Part shown: positions 54,144 to 64,000 of the stretch, piece after piece
Layout: every line of letters begins with the position of its first letter
How positions within the stretch are numbered: the first letter of the stretch is position 1
DNA from: Dastarcus helophoroides
Lineage: Eukaryota > Arthropoda > Insecta > Coleoptera > Bothrideridae
NCBI GenBank assembly: GCA_028583605.1
Contig: CM053332.1
Coordinates: forward strand, 16,279,267 to 16,343,266
Direction of reading: 5' to 3'
DNA: 64,000 nucleotides
Made by a program: the position numbers and the translations under genes
Notes under the pieces: generated by a model
Database searches by the model: none
Told to the model about the DNA's origin: nothing
What the model saw: only the letters and a program-made list of their open reading frames with translations

Positions 54144-55409
54144 TAGCAGGAGATATAAATAGCCCTAATTGAACAAGCGTGCGAAAATCGATTGACATTG
54201 ATGAACTGGACAAAAGAATAGGATTAGGGACGTCGCAAAAATTAAATCTCCCGAGAAGAGGAAATTATATTAAAATAAAATTAAGTATATATTTTTGCAA
54301 CATGAATCTTATAACGATTTTAATAACTTTATTATTTGAATCACGTTGTTATTATGCGACCTCATCACTTCATAAATAAGAATCAAATTTGTAAAAGTTT
54401 TACTGAATAAATAAATAATTTCGACTGATGTTGGCTAATTTCTTATTTTATTGATTAAACATAATCCAATAACCACATCATTTCTAAACAGTTTAACCAT
54501 ACATAGAAGCAGTGGATAGTTTAATCATTTAATTTCGGCTACTTAATATTACTTAGAGTTTTGCTTATCAAATGACTGCTTAAGACACTGACTGATAGAT
54601 AACGCAGAGCTTGAAACAATGACTCTTGAAGCAAAAAAATTGCACACACAATTTTCCTAGGTCAGGGTGCAAACTTTTAAACCAAGATCATCCGAATGAA
54701 AAAATTTAGTTTCGGAATTTTCAAAGAGCACAAGTTTATTTCTGATTACATTTTATTTCAAATTAAATCAGCAAATATGGAGAAGAGATGCCCCTCTGAC
54801 TCATGTAGTCAAAAGAAAACATATTCAACCAAAAAGGCCTTTATTCTCATAATTTAGAGCTTTATTTTCAAAATTGGCCTTTTTACGTAATTTCGCTTTA
54901 AACTTTCTCTGTATTCGTCTTTTTTAATTTATTATTCTTCATTATTTGAATTAGAATTTTTCCTAATCTTCCTCTTTTCAAAACTCAAAAATCTGTGAAA
55001 ATGTTTACTTCTTTTTAATTCGACCGGAAGATTCGACTTATTTCTCAAAAATTCATCTTTTGTCGATTTCGTAAAACAAGTAAAAATTTGAAGTAATAAT
55101 TTCGAGATGTTAAATAAAATAGTTTTTGAAGATTTCGATCTTTTTTCAAATTTTCTTTTTTTTAACTTTAGATCTATTCCTAAATTTAACTTTTTTCCAA
55201 AATTATATTTTTTTTAACTTTGTTCTAAATTGCGACTTTTTTCTCGAGATTTCTATTCTTTTTAAATCACGTTCCTTTTCCAAATTTCACCATTACCCCC
55301 AAATATTGACTTTTATTGGATATTTAAACTTTTATTTATTTTCTGGAAATTTCGACCTGTTTCGCAGAATTAGCTGTTTCTCGAAATTCCCACTTTTAAC
55401 TAAAAATTC
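53971..55409 (+). repeat. Direct repeat, copy 2: Ly6 exon end plus 3' flank
   Basis: 1439-bp partner of 51154-52626. Differences cluster at about 54490-55010 and are mostly one- or two-base losses (for example GGTCAGGGTGCAAAC against GGTCAGGGGTTGGCAAAAC). The flanking parts are almost identical. Confidence 0.95.
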
Positions 55410-58400
55410 GACATTTCATTATGTTTCTGCAAGCTACGATTTTATCGAGAAAATTCACCTATTTTCAATATGTTTGAATTTATCTAAGAATTTGATTTTG
55501 TTCTTAACATTTGACTTTCTCTGGGAAATTTTGACCTTTTTTTTAAAGTTTAACATTTTAAATTTTATCCACATTCCTTTTTATTTAAAAATTACTTTAC
55601 CAATATTCTCAAAATTCGAATTTTTCTGAAAATTTGAAGTTTTTTCATTCGTCTTGTTCTCGAAATTTCAAATTTATTCTCAAAATTTAACTTTCTCTGG
55701 AAAGGTAAAGGTACTGAAATTTAGGATTGTGAAAGGAATGACTGGCGAAGAAAAAGCCAATAAAACGGCGTAAAAATATGAATACTTCGCAAATAAATTA
55801 CAGAGAATATTTTTTCTCTGGAAAGTTGCAAATTATTTATTTTCTTCCTCTCCTCTGAAAAACTTCGACTTTTTAAATCTCGACAATTTTTTCTAAGCTT
55901 TGGGTTTTTTACAATTTCTCTTTTCGAGATTTTACAATTTTTCACAAAATTCAAATTTGTCTAAAAATTTTAGGTTTTTAAATTTGTTCTGGAATTCAAT
56001 CTATTGTCAAAATTCGACGTATTTTTTCTAAAATTTTGCCTTTTTTGAGAATTTTGTCAAATTCATATTTTTCGAAATCTATTTTTTTCAAAATTCAGTT
56101 TTTCCGGGAATATCAACTTTTATTTCGAACGAAATTCATCTATTTTTCAACTCTCAAAATTTGATTTTTTTCTTAAAGTTTGACTTTCTCTGGAAAATGT
56201 TGACATTTTTTAAAAAGTTTAACTGTTCTCGAAAGTTGGAAGTTTTATCAACATTCCCTTTGCTTCCGAATTTATTTTACCAATTTTCTCAAAATTCGAT
56301 TTATCTGAAAATTTGGAGTTTTTTTAAATTTCTCTTGAAATACAGAACTTGTCCCCTGAAACCAAAAAAGATTAAAAAACACAACATAGGTTGCTCTAAC
56401 GCGTTTCGACAGCCAAGCTGTCATCTTCAGTTTTTAATCTTTCTTGGTTTCAGGGGACAAGTTCTGTATTTCAATTTCTGAAGATAACCAAGGACCAGTC
56501 CGTTCCATCAAAAAAATAAATAAATTCCTCTTGTTTTCGAAATTTCAAATTTATTCTCAAAATTTAATTTTCTCTGGAAAATTGCAAATTTTTATCGAAA
56601 TTTGGAACTTTTCTTAAGAAAACTTCGACTTTTTTAAAGTCTGACACTTTTTTAAGCTTACAGTTTATTTTTACAATTTCTCTTTTATCTGAAAATTTCA
56701 AGTTTTTTAAATTTGTTTTGAGTTTCAATCTATTGTGGAAATTCGACGTTTTTTTTTTCTGAAATTTTGCCCTTGTTTGAGAACTTTGGACAAATTCATT
56801 TTTTTTAAATCACTTTTCCCAATTTTTTCTAAATCTCTTCCTTTTTCTTAAAAGTCGGCTTTTTCTGGGAAAATTCTGACGTTTTTTTTAAGGTTAAAAA
56901 TTTTTCTCGAAATTTTATTGGAATTTTCTTTCGAAATTATCTTACAAATGTTCTCAAATTTCGAATTTATGTGAAAATTTGGATTTTTTTTAATCGTCTT
57001 GTTCTCGAAATTTCAAATTTATTCTGAAAATTTAACTTTCTCTGGAAAATTGTAAATTTGTTGTCAAAATTTCGAGCTTTTTTCAAGATTTTGACTTTTT
57101 CCTTGAAATTTTTCCTAAAATTTGACTTTTTCTTCTTCTCTGAAAAACTTTGATTTTTTAAATTTTAACAATTTTCGACTTTTTGTAATTTTTCAAAAAA
57201 TTCAAAATTGTCTAATAATTGTAGGTTTTTAAATTTGTTTTGGGTTTCAATTTATTGTCGAAAATCGGCGGTTTTTCTCTAAAATGTTGCCTTTTTGAGA
57301 ACTTTCGATAAATTTATTGTTTTCGAAATCTCTTCCTTTTTCTCAAAATTTGGCTTTTTCTGGGAAATTTCGACTTTTTTTTAAAGTTCAACTCTTCTCG
57401 AAATTCTCTTGGAATTTTCCTTCGAAATTATTTTACCAATTTTCTCAAAATTCGAATTTATCTGAAAATTTGGAGTTTTTTTTAAATTCGTCCTGTTCTC
57501 GAAATTGCAAATCTATTTTCAAAATTTAGCTTTCTCTGGAAAATTGCAATTTTTTATCGAACTTCGAAGTTGTTCTAAACTTTTTTCGAAAATTTGGCTT
57601 TTTCTGGGAAATTTTGACTTCTTTTTAAAGTTCAACTCTTCTCGAAATTCTCTTAGAATTTTCCTTCGAAATTATTTTACCAATTTTCTCAAAATTCGAA
57701 TTTATCTGAAAATTCGGAGTTTTTTTTAAATTCGTCCTGTTCTCGAAATTGCAAATTTATTTTCAAAATTTAGCTTTCTCTGAAAAATTGCAATTTTTTA
57801 TCGAACTTCGAGTTGTTCTAAACTTTTTTCATGAAATTCTCCCTAAAATTAAACTTTTTTTGTCTTCACTGAAAAACTTCGACTTTTTTAGAGATCGACA
57901 ATTTTTTCTAAACTTCCAGTTAATTTTTACAATTTCCCCTTTAGAAATTTTACTATATTTCAAAAAATTCAAAATTTTTTAAACATTTTAGGTTTTTAAT
58001 TTGTCCCGGGTTTCAATCTATTGTCGAAATTCTACGTTTTTTTTCCCAAAATTTTACCTTTTATTGAGCACTTTTGATAAATTCCTTTTTGTAATTTTTT
58101 GAAATCTGTTCCTTTTCCTCAATTTTTTCGAAGTCTCTTTCTTTGTCTCAATTTTTTCGAAATCTCTTTTTCTCAAAAAATTCGGCTTTTTCTGGAAATT
58201 TCAGCTTTTATTTCGAACTTTGATATTTGCCGTTTCTGAAAATTTAGATTTTTTTTCTCACAAAAAGTAATTCACCTTTTTCTCACGAAATCTCAAGGTT
58301 TTAGAAAATCTACAAATAAAAAAGTATAAACCATGAGAAATTAGAATTTAGAAATTTTGACTCCCCCCCAAGTTGGTCTTTTTCTAGAAATTTCATATGT

Positions 58401-58600
58401 TTTTTTCAAAATGTTAATACACAAATCAATCAAAAATTTAGGAAAAATACTTTTTGAAGTCATAACTTTTTATCAAAATTTAAGACGTAAAAATTCCTAG
58501 AAAAGTATTCTTGGAAATTTCGACTTCTGTAGGTCACTTGTTTAATGAGTGTCTGGGTGTCTGTCCGCTCTAGCTTTTATTATTTTTTTTGGGGGGAATT
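55410..58600. repeat. T-rich degenerate repeat field
   Basis: Continuous words such as TTTTTCTCGAAATTTCGACT make this the complement polarity of the A-rich fields elsewhere. A unit of roughly 250-350 bp (TTTTACCAATTTTCTCAAAA, TCGAATTTATCTGAAAATTT, GTTCTCGAAATTGCAAAT) recurs at about 56270, 56950, 57430 and 57670. No gene is seen. Confidence 0.75.
56334..56509. repeat. Palindromic arms with hammerhead-like core and helix II covariation
   Basis: A minus arm with core at 56389-56430 (CTGAAGA 56424-56430, GAAA 56404-56407, CGCGTTAGAG) is followed directly by a plus arm body without a core. Helix II reads GACAG/CTGTC instead of GATAG/CTATC, so both strands changed and pairing is preserved. Confidence 0.88.
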
Positions 58601-58675
58601 TAAAGAGCCGCAATTTTCTTTTAAAAGAGCCGCATGCAGCTCGCCAGCCGCAGTTTGCCGACCTCTGCCCTAGGT

Positions 58676-59827
58676 GAACACTATGAAAGGATTTTTCGAA
58701 ATTCAATCCCTAAAGGGGTAAAAATTGGTATCAAATTTTACAAGTGATCCCTCGCATGCTCTCAACATAAGTATAACACAAATGACAAATGATTGTATTT
58801 AAGTTGTCTGTAGACCTTGGCACATGCAAAGTGCTTTGTTCTCTTTATCATTATGTAGTGATTCATTCATATTATTCACATATTTATCTCTACCACCATA
58901 TTATCAATAATAAATGACAAAATATCTGAAAGTGAGTAAGTTAAATTGTACCTGAACAAAATATAATTAGATAAAGTACCAAATTTCGAATGTTTTATCC
59001 AAATATTTTGCTAAATGTCGAATTTTTTATACATTTCAAATTTCTAGTTTAAGAAACCTAAGATTTTTAAACTCTCAAACCTTATAGTTTGATTTTTCTT
59101 GAATCTTTCCAACACTTACACCTTTTTCTCACATTTTGAAATTTCTGCCCTTTAAAAACAAACCTAAATCTCGAAATGACGAATTATATTTTGGAAGATT
59201 CAAATTTTTAATTTCAACCTTTTTCAAAGGGTCTATTGTAAACTCAATATCATGAGATTTTTAATTTTATTTCTAAGCTATAATTGTAATGCTGACAATA
59301 ACTTTTTTCTCGAAATGTCCAATTTAAATTGACAGTATTTATAAATTATGATTGTTTTGAGGAACTTCATCTTTTTTTTAAAAACAAGTTTACATTCTGA
59401 AGTTAGTAATATACTTTAGGCTACAAAAGGGTTTAACGAAACTATTAATTGAAATTCAATTAATGATTTGCCAATAAATTTATTGGAACAAAAATGGCTA
59501 ATAAAATTACCCAATGATACAATGTCACCGTTGGCTTTCATGATTGTTCTCTGTGATTCTGTCGCAGAGGCTGTCATCTGGTGACAGATCCCTGTGACTG
59601 AATATTATTCTTAATCCCGATAGATAAATCGGTGTTAAATAAGGCCAATACTATTACAAATACAAATAATGAAGAAAACCTATATCTTTTAGGTTTATTT
59701 ATAACAAATAAAATTATTGTTTAGTACCCAATTAGCTTGAGAATAATTCAAATAAAAAAGAAGATTCCTGCGTTATCAAGATTATTATTCTACCTTACCG
59801 ACATTTCTGTTTTTATTTCATTTTCAG
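58676..59827. other. Intergenic or intronic DNA before Dcp1
   Basis: Ordinary AT-rich sequence with few repeats. TTTTATTTCATTTTCAG at the end looks like a splice acceptor just upstream of the Dcp1 start codon, so a noncoding 5' exon may lie further upstream. No other gene is seen. Confidence 0.5.
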
Positions 59828-59836
59828 TTTAAAATC

Positions 59837-60975
59837 ATGGCCGATTCTATCGAGTTACGTATGAGTGTTACTTCAATTAAACGAGTGGATCCATATGTAA
59901 AAGAAATTTTGGCTACTGCCACACATGTGGCCTTATACAAGTTCAACACGACAACCAACGAATGGGAAAAAACAGAAACCGAAGGCGCTCTTTTCGTGTA
60001 CAGCCGAAATGGAGAACCGTTCCACAGTATTATGGTTATGAATCGTCTCAATACTGACAATTTAATCGAACCAATCGTTAAAGACTTTGATTATCAGATG
60101 CAAGTGCCGTTTCTTCTCTATAGGAATTCCAACAATAAAATATTCGGTATTTGGTTTTTTAACAGAGAAGAGTGCATACGAATAACCTATCTAATCGAGT
60201 CCATTATGGAGGGATTGAAAGAGAAATCGGCTGGTAAATCCAAAAAGAAGGAAAACGGGGTCGATATATTCAGCATGCTGTCGAAGGCGCATCAAGATTT
60301 TAATAAGACTCCCATAAAACAGGACCATCTGCCTCCATGTTCGTCGACGCCTAGAACCGAACCGAGAGCCCCTGACGTGACCTCCGAAAAGCGTGATGGA
60401 TTTTTTCGCTAAAGCCGGCTCGAAATCGACCCAAAAGCCACCGGCTTCCAACGAAAACGTGCTCCAGAGGTTAATGTCGAATCCCGCGCATAGCGTTGAA
60501 CACATTGAAAAGCAAGCAGCGGTCGATTACTCCCCAAGAGCAGCTGAAGACACCAATTGATAGGAAAGCTGAGGCCAATAATGAGAATGGTGTATCGTTC
60601 AAAGCAGCTTCACCTCACCAAGCCGGGACGGTGTCTTCGCCCTTGGCGTTTTTACTGCAAGGACAGAACGCTGCAGCTAGTAATGTAGCGGAAAATGTTG
60701 AAGTTTTGGGGACTTCTCCGTTTGCGCAATTTTTGGAGACCCAGAAACCCCTGTTGATGACCCCAATGATGTTTACTACGCCGACTGGTGCTAAAGAGGC
60801 AGCTAAACCAAAGGAGGAAGAGAAATTGGAACAAGTAGATCTGTTAACAGAAAAGCAGCTAGCTAAGGCACTCATACATCTCTTGAGGACTAATTCTGAG
60901 TTTACGAAGAAGATTCACGAGGCTTATGTTGAGTCAATAATGGAGAAAGTTAACGCCAACTCGTCTGTAATATGA
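59837..60975 (+). CDS. Dcp1: Dcp1, mRNA-decapping activator (two frameshifts)
   Basis: Dcp1 is the P-body cofactor that stimulates the Dcp2 decapping enzyme. The N-terminal EVH1-type domain is clear (ELRMSVTSIKRVDPYVKEIL, VALYKFNTTTNEWEKTETEG, LFVYSRNGEPFHSIMVMNRL, FGIWFFNREEC). The short linear motif MDFFAKA and the segment SVEHIEKQ follow. The C-terminal trimerisation domain is present (LLTEKQLAKALIHLLRTNSE, FTKKIHEAYVES). A single exon holds the whole coding region; ATCATGG is the start context. Two single extra bases break it: C at 60392 (AAG C GTG ATG) and G at 60516 (CAA G CAG CGG). Skipping them gives 378 residues, close to the family length. Otherwise there is no damage. Family assignment is secure; functional state depends on whether the insertions are real. 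Confidence 0.93.
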
Positions 60976-61169
60976 AAGACCGAAAATGGTAAAATTCGTA
61001 TTAATGCCTTACCTGATTGAAATCTCTTTGATGACTGATTTTCGTTTTATAGGTTTTTTTTTTATAAAAGTATATACTTGTGAATAAGACATAAAAAGTG
61101 ATGTGTACATTTCCTTTTAATTCTTGATGTGACAAGAACTTTTACGAGCATATTCTATTTGTACTATAT

Positions 61170-61180
61170 AATAAAATAAA
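61170..61180 (+). terminator. Dcp1 polyadenylation signals
   Basis: Two overlapping AATAAA hexamers (61170-61175 and 61175-61180) lie about 195 bases after the stop codon in AT-rich DNA. Confidence 0.6.
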
Positions 61181-61620
61181 CTGTATTACAGTGATTTGCT
61201 GTTATTATACAACTTTATGACGAAAAATGGACAGTTTATTTTGTGGTTCTATTTTAAATATGACACTAAGGAAAATTGCGGGATTTATTTTTCTAGGTAT
61301 TGTTATAATATTTGACATTTTCTGAAAATTCGATTATATTCCAGTTTGACAGATTTTTAATTGATTTTTCAGAGTATTTTATAAGAACTATGTATGAAAA
61401 GTACTATTTACCCCTAACTAAATGTTGATCTTTGATGTTTAACCGTACATTTCAACATAAGTGATATTTTCTTAATTATTAGTTAATATCGTAATTTATT
61501 TTTCTGTAAATAATTCTGCACTGTATGATTTCCATTAAAGTTACTAAGCAATGTTCTGATTTTTATTTCCATTCCCTTGCAGCTAGCTCCAGAGCAGCCT
61601 CGTCTCAAGGAAGACTGAGA
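61181..61620. other. Intergenic DNA downstream of Dcp1
   Basis: AT-rich and non-repetitive. No gene or element is seen. Confidence 0.5.
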
Positions 61621-64000
61621 AAAAAGTTAAGATCCAGGAAATGTCAATTTTAAAAAGAGAAATCCAGATTTCGAGAAAAAGTATAACATTTGTACTTGTA
61701 GCTTTCAAAAAAGTAAAAGAAGAAATTTGGAGGTAAAGTTGAAGTGAAAAGAAATCTCAATAATTGACTTTTGGGAAAAAGTCCAAGTGTCTAGATAGCA
61801 AGTCGAAACTAAAAAAGAAATAGAATTATTAAGAACAGTCTTCGAACAAAAAAATTAAAACTGATGTAATTTTAAGCAGATAGTTCTAGAAAAAACTTGT
61901 AATTGACATTTAAAGAAACAGTCAAAACCTCCAAAATATGCCTAAATTTTGAGGGTAAGTCAACATTTCTAATAGAAGAATTTTGAGAAGCGACTTTCTG
62001 AAAGAAAATTATTGAATGAAAAACCCGAAGTTCTAAAGAAAGTCTTAATTTCTTTTAAACTAGCTTTCTCAAAATTTTGCATGTAAAAATTGGAATTGTA
62101 AAAACTTCTTGAAATTTCGAAAAGAAATATTTCTGTTTTAAACTCAAATTTCGAGAAAAATGGAAATACCTGGTAAAAATGTTTTAAAAACATCGAAATT
62201 TAGTCTTAACTTAGAATATTAGGAAAATCTGAATGTTAACAAATAAAATTGTGTCTTTGAAGATAAAGTCGAAATTTCGAGAATAAAAGTCAGAGGTCCA
62301 GAAAATATCAAACTTCAAAAAGGAAAATCGAAACTTACAAAAGCATTTTGAAATCTAAAATCCATTTGGAAATTAAATTCGAAATTTGGAAAAAAAATTG
62401 AAAATCATTAAAAAAAATTTTTAATTTCCAAGGTGGGGGTTTTGAAAAGAAGTCGAAGTTTTAAACCCTAAAGTGGAACATTTGCAAAAAAAGAGAAAGT
62501 CTAGAGGAAGCACCAAATTTTCGAATTTAAAGCGTTAATACGTAAATTCAAGGGGTGATTATTTTTTATAAAAATTGACTGAATAGAAATAGGATCCCGC
62601 TCAGCAATAAGTTCTCTTAAAGAGCTCTTACAGTCAACATTTTTTAGTCTGAGAGATTAAAGTTGAAATTTCCATAAAAAAGTCGAAATTGCAAGTTTTA
62701 AACCGAAATTCCGTGATTAAATTCAAAATTTCGAGAAAAAAGTCGAAATTTGAGAAAAAGGACGAAATTTCGAGAAAATGAGTCGAAATTTGAGAAAAAA
62801 AGTCGAAATTTGTAGAAAATAACCAAAATTTTGAGTTTAATGTCGAAATTTCGATATTAAGGTCAAAATTTCGAAAAAAAGGTCGGTATTTGAAAAAAAA
62901 GTCGTAAATTAAGAGAAAAAAGCGAAATTTCGAGAAAAAAGTCGAACTTTTCAGATTTAGGTAGAAATTTCGAGAAAAAAGTCGAAATTTTGAAATATTT
63001 CGAGAAAAAAGTCGAGATTTCGAAAAAAATCGAAATTTCGAGAAAGAAAGTCGTAAATTTCGAGAAAAAAAGTCGAATTTTGAAAAAAAAAGTCGAAATT
63101 TTGACTTTAAGTCGAAATTTCCAGAAAAATGTCGAAATTTCGTTAATTTTTTTTAAATTTTTATATTTAGGTCAAAATTTTGAGAAAAAAGTTGAAATTT
63201 GGAAAAAAAACCAAATTTCGCGGAAAAGGTGGCAATTTCAAGAAAAAAGTCGAAAGTTTGAGAAAAAAAAGTCGAAATTTCGAAAAACGGTCAAAATTTT
63301 GAAATATTTGGAGAAAAAAGTCGAAATTTGAGAAAAAAGTCGAGATTTCGAAAAGTCAAAATTTCCAGAAAAATGTCGAAATTTCAATATTAAGAGCAAA
63401 ATTTCGAGAAAAAAGCCGAAATTTCGAAATATTTTGGGGGAAAAGATGAAATTTGAGAAAAAAGTCAAGATTTCGAGAAAAAAGTCGAGATTTGGAGAAA
63501 AAAGTCGAAATTTCTCGAAAAAAAGTCGAAATTTCGAGAATGAAGTCGAAATTTCAAGAAAAAATTCGAAATTTCGAGAAAAATGTCCAAATTTCGAGAA
63601 AAAAGTCGAAATTTCGAGAAAAAAATCGAAATTTGAGAAAAAAGTCAAAATTTCGAGAAAAAAAATGAAATTTTGAGAAAAAAGTTAAAACTTCGAAAAA
63701 AAAGTCAAAATTTCGAGCCTAAAATCGAAATTTGAGAGAAAAAATCGAAATTTTTAAAAATAACATTATTTTTAATCGATGTCCTTTCTTCGCCTTTGTA
63801 ACCTTTCGAAAAAGTCAAAATTTCCAGAAAAATGTCGAAATTTCAGAAAAAATTTCGAATTTCAGAAAAAAATCGAAATTTTGAGAAAAAATTCGAAAAA
63901 TCGAAATTTCGATATTAAAGTCAAATTTCGAGAAAAAAGTCGAAATTTGAGAAAAACGTCGAAATTCGAAAATTTCGAGAAAAAAAGTCGAAATTTGTAA
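61621..64000. repeat. A-rich 20-bp repeat field, most regular at 62690-64000
   Basis: At 63480-63660 the unit GTCGAAATTTCGAGAAAAAA repeats almost exactly, placing AAATTT and AAAAAA alternately every 10 bp. Before 62690 it is much more diverged. A 60-bp patch at 62597-62655 is a copy of 35515-35580. The Lys/Phe/Glu-rich open frames on both strands are repeat translation, not genes. The field runs off the window. Confidence 0.85.

Larger units (their letters stand above)
51848..58667. mobile_element. Large hAT-like element with 8-bp target duplication
   Basis: The left end CAGGGGTTGGCAAAACTTT and the right end (inverse reading CAGAGGTCGGCAAACTGCGG) are inverted repeats of the common hAT type. 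Both sides are flanked by CCCTAGGT (51840-51847 and 58668-58675). The interior has no transposase. It is T-rich degenerate repeat with a Penelope fragment and a second copy of the left end at 54663. The second copy would give a 4.0-kb element, so which left end is original is unresolved. Confidence 0.7.

Noticed and set aside
62990..64000. Lys/Phe/Glu/Ser-rich open frames on both strands that look like coiled coils
   Set aside because: They are the 20-bp A/T repeat read as codons. Overlapping frames on opposite strands are equally open, and none has a gene-like start, splice site or family match.

Overview
The window looks like AT-rich, repeat-dense nuclear DNA of an arthropod, most likely an insect. 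This rests on short GT-AG introns, an insect-style Ly6/quiver-type gene, a copia element primed from the anticodon arm of initiator tRNA-Met, a jockey/CR1-type LINE, and pogo-, hAT- and Penelope-like elements. The species cannot be named from the sequence alone.

Four host loci are visible, all on the + strand. (1) 5124-5998: the last two exons of a voltage-gated K+ channel tail, probably KCNH (Erg/Elk) type. (2) 17368-22499: ERp44, the thioredoxin-fold ER-Golgi retention chaperone, in four exons and ending in KDEL. (3) 50872-51326: the last two exons of a Ly6/uPAR (quiver-like) GPI-anchored protein, with a partial second copy at 53971-54143. (4) 59837-60975: Dcp1, the mRNA decapping activator. 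The genes look independent; nothing suggests a shared pathway. Three of them (channel, ERp44, Dcp1) each carry exactly two single-base insertions that break otherwise family-typical reading frames.

The rest is repeats. An intact copia retrotransposon (10575-15189, minus strand, 176-bp LTRs, 5-bp target duplication) sits inside an A-rich repeat field. A 5'-truncated LINE (about 24002-27286) has ORF1 and ORF2 in the same frame, separated by one UAG followed by CAA UUA. A decayed pogo/Tigger element (41626-43521) has an approximate empty site in a neighbouring duplicate. A 687-bp hAT-like MITE (6098-6784) contains a second palindromic MITE. A 6.8-kb hAT-like element (51848-58667) ends in 8-bp target duplications. 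A Penelope reverse-transcriptase fragment (52627-53970) lies between 1.4-kb direct repeats. Two LINE 3' ends lie at 30.3 and 31.7-32.7 kb, the second carrying 104 copies of TTGA.

The most notable content is a dispersed repeat arm present at about 17 places on both strands. Many copies carry a hammerhead-ribozyme-like core (CUGAAGA, a 5-bp helix II, GAAA, palindromic ACGCGU, UH cleavage position, CUCU/AGAG helix I), and one copy shows a compensatory change in helix II. Several copies are head-to-head palindromes. The arms are plausibly Penelope-type ends or a non-autonomous derivative. Much of the remaining DNA is a degenerate 20-bp unit that places an A/T tract every 10 bp, so it should be intrinsically curved. 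Its strand polarity switches between blocks.
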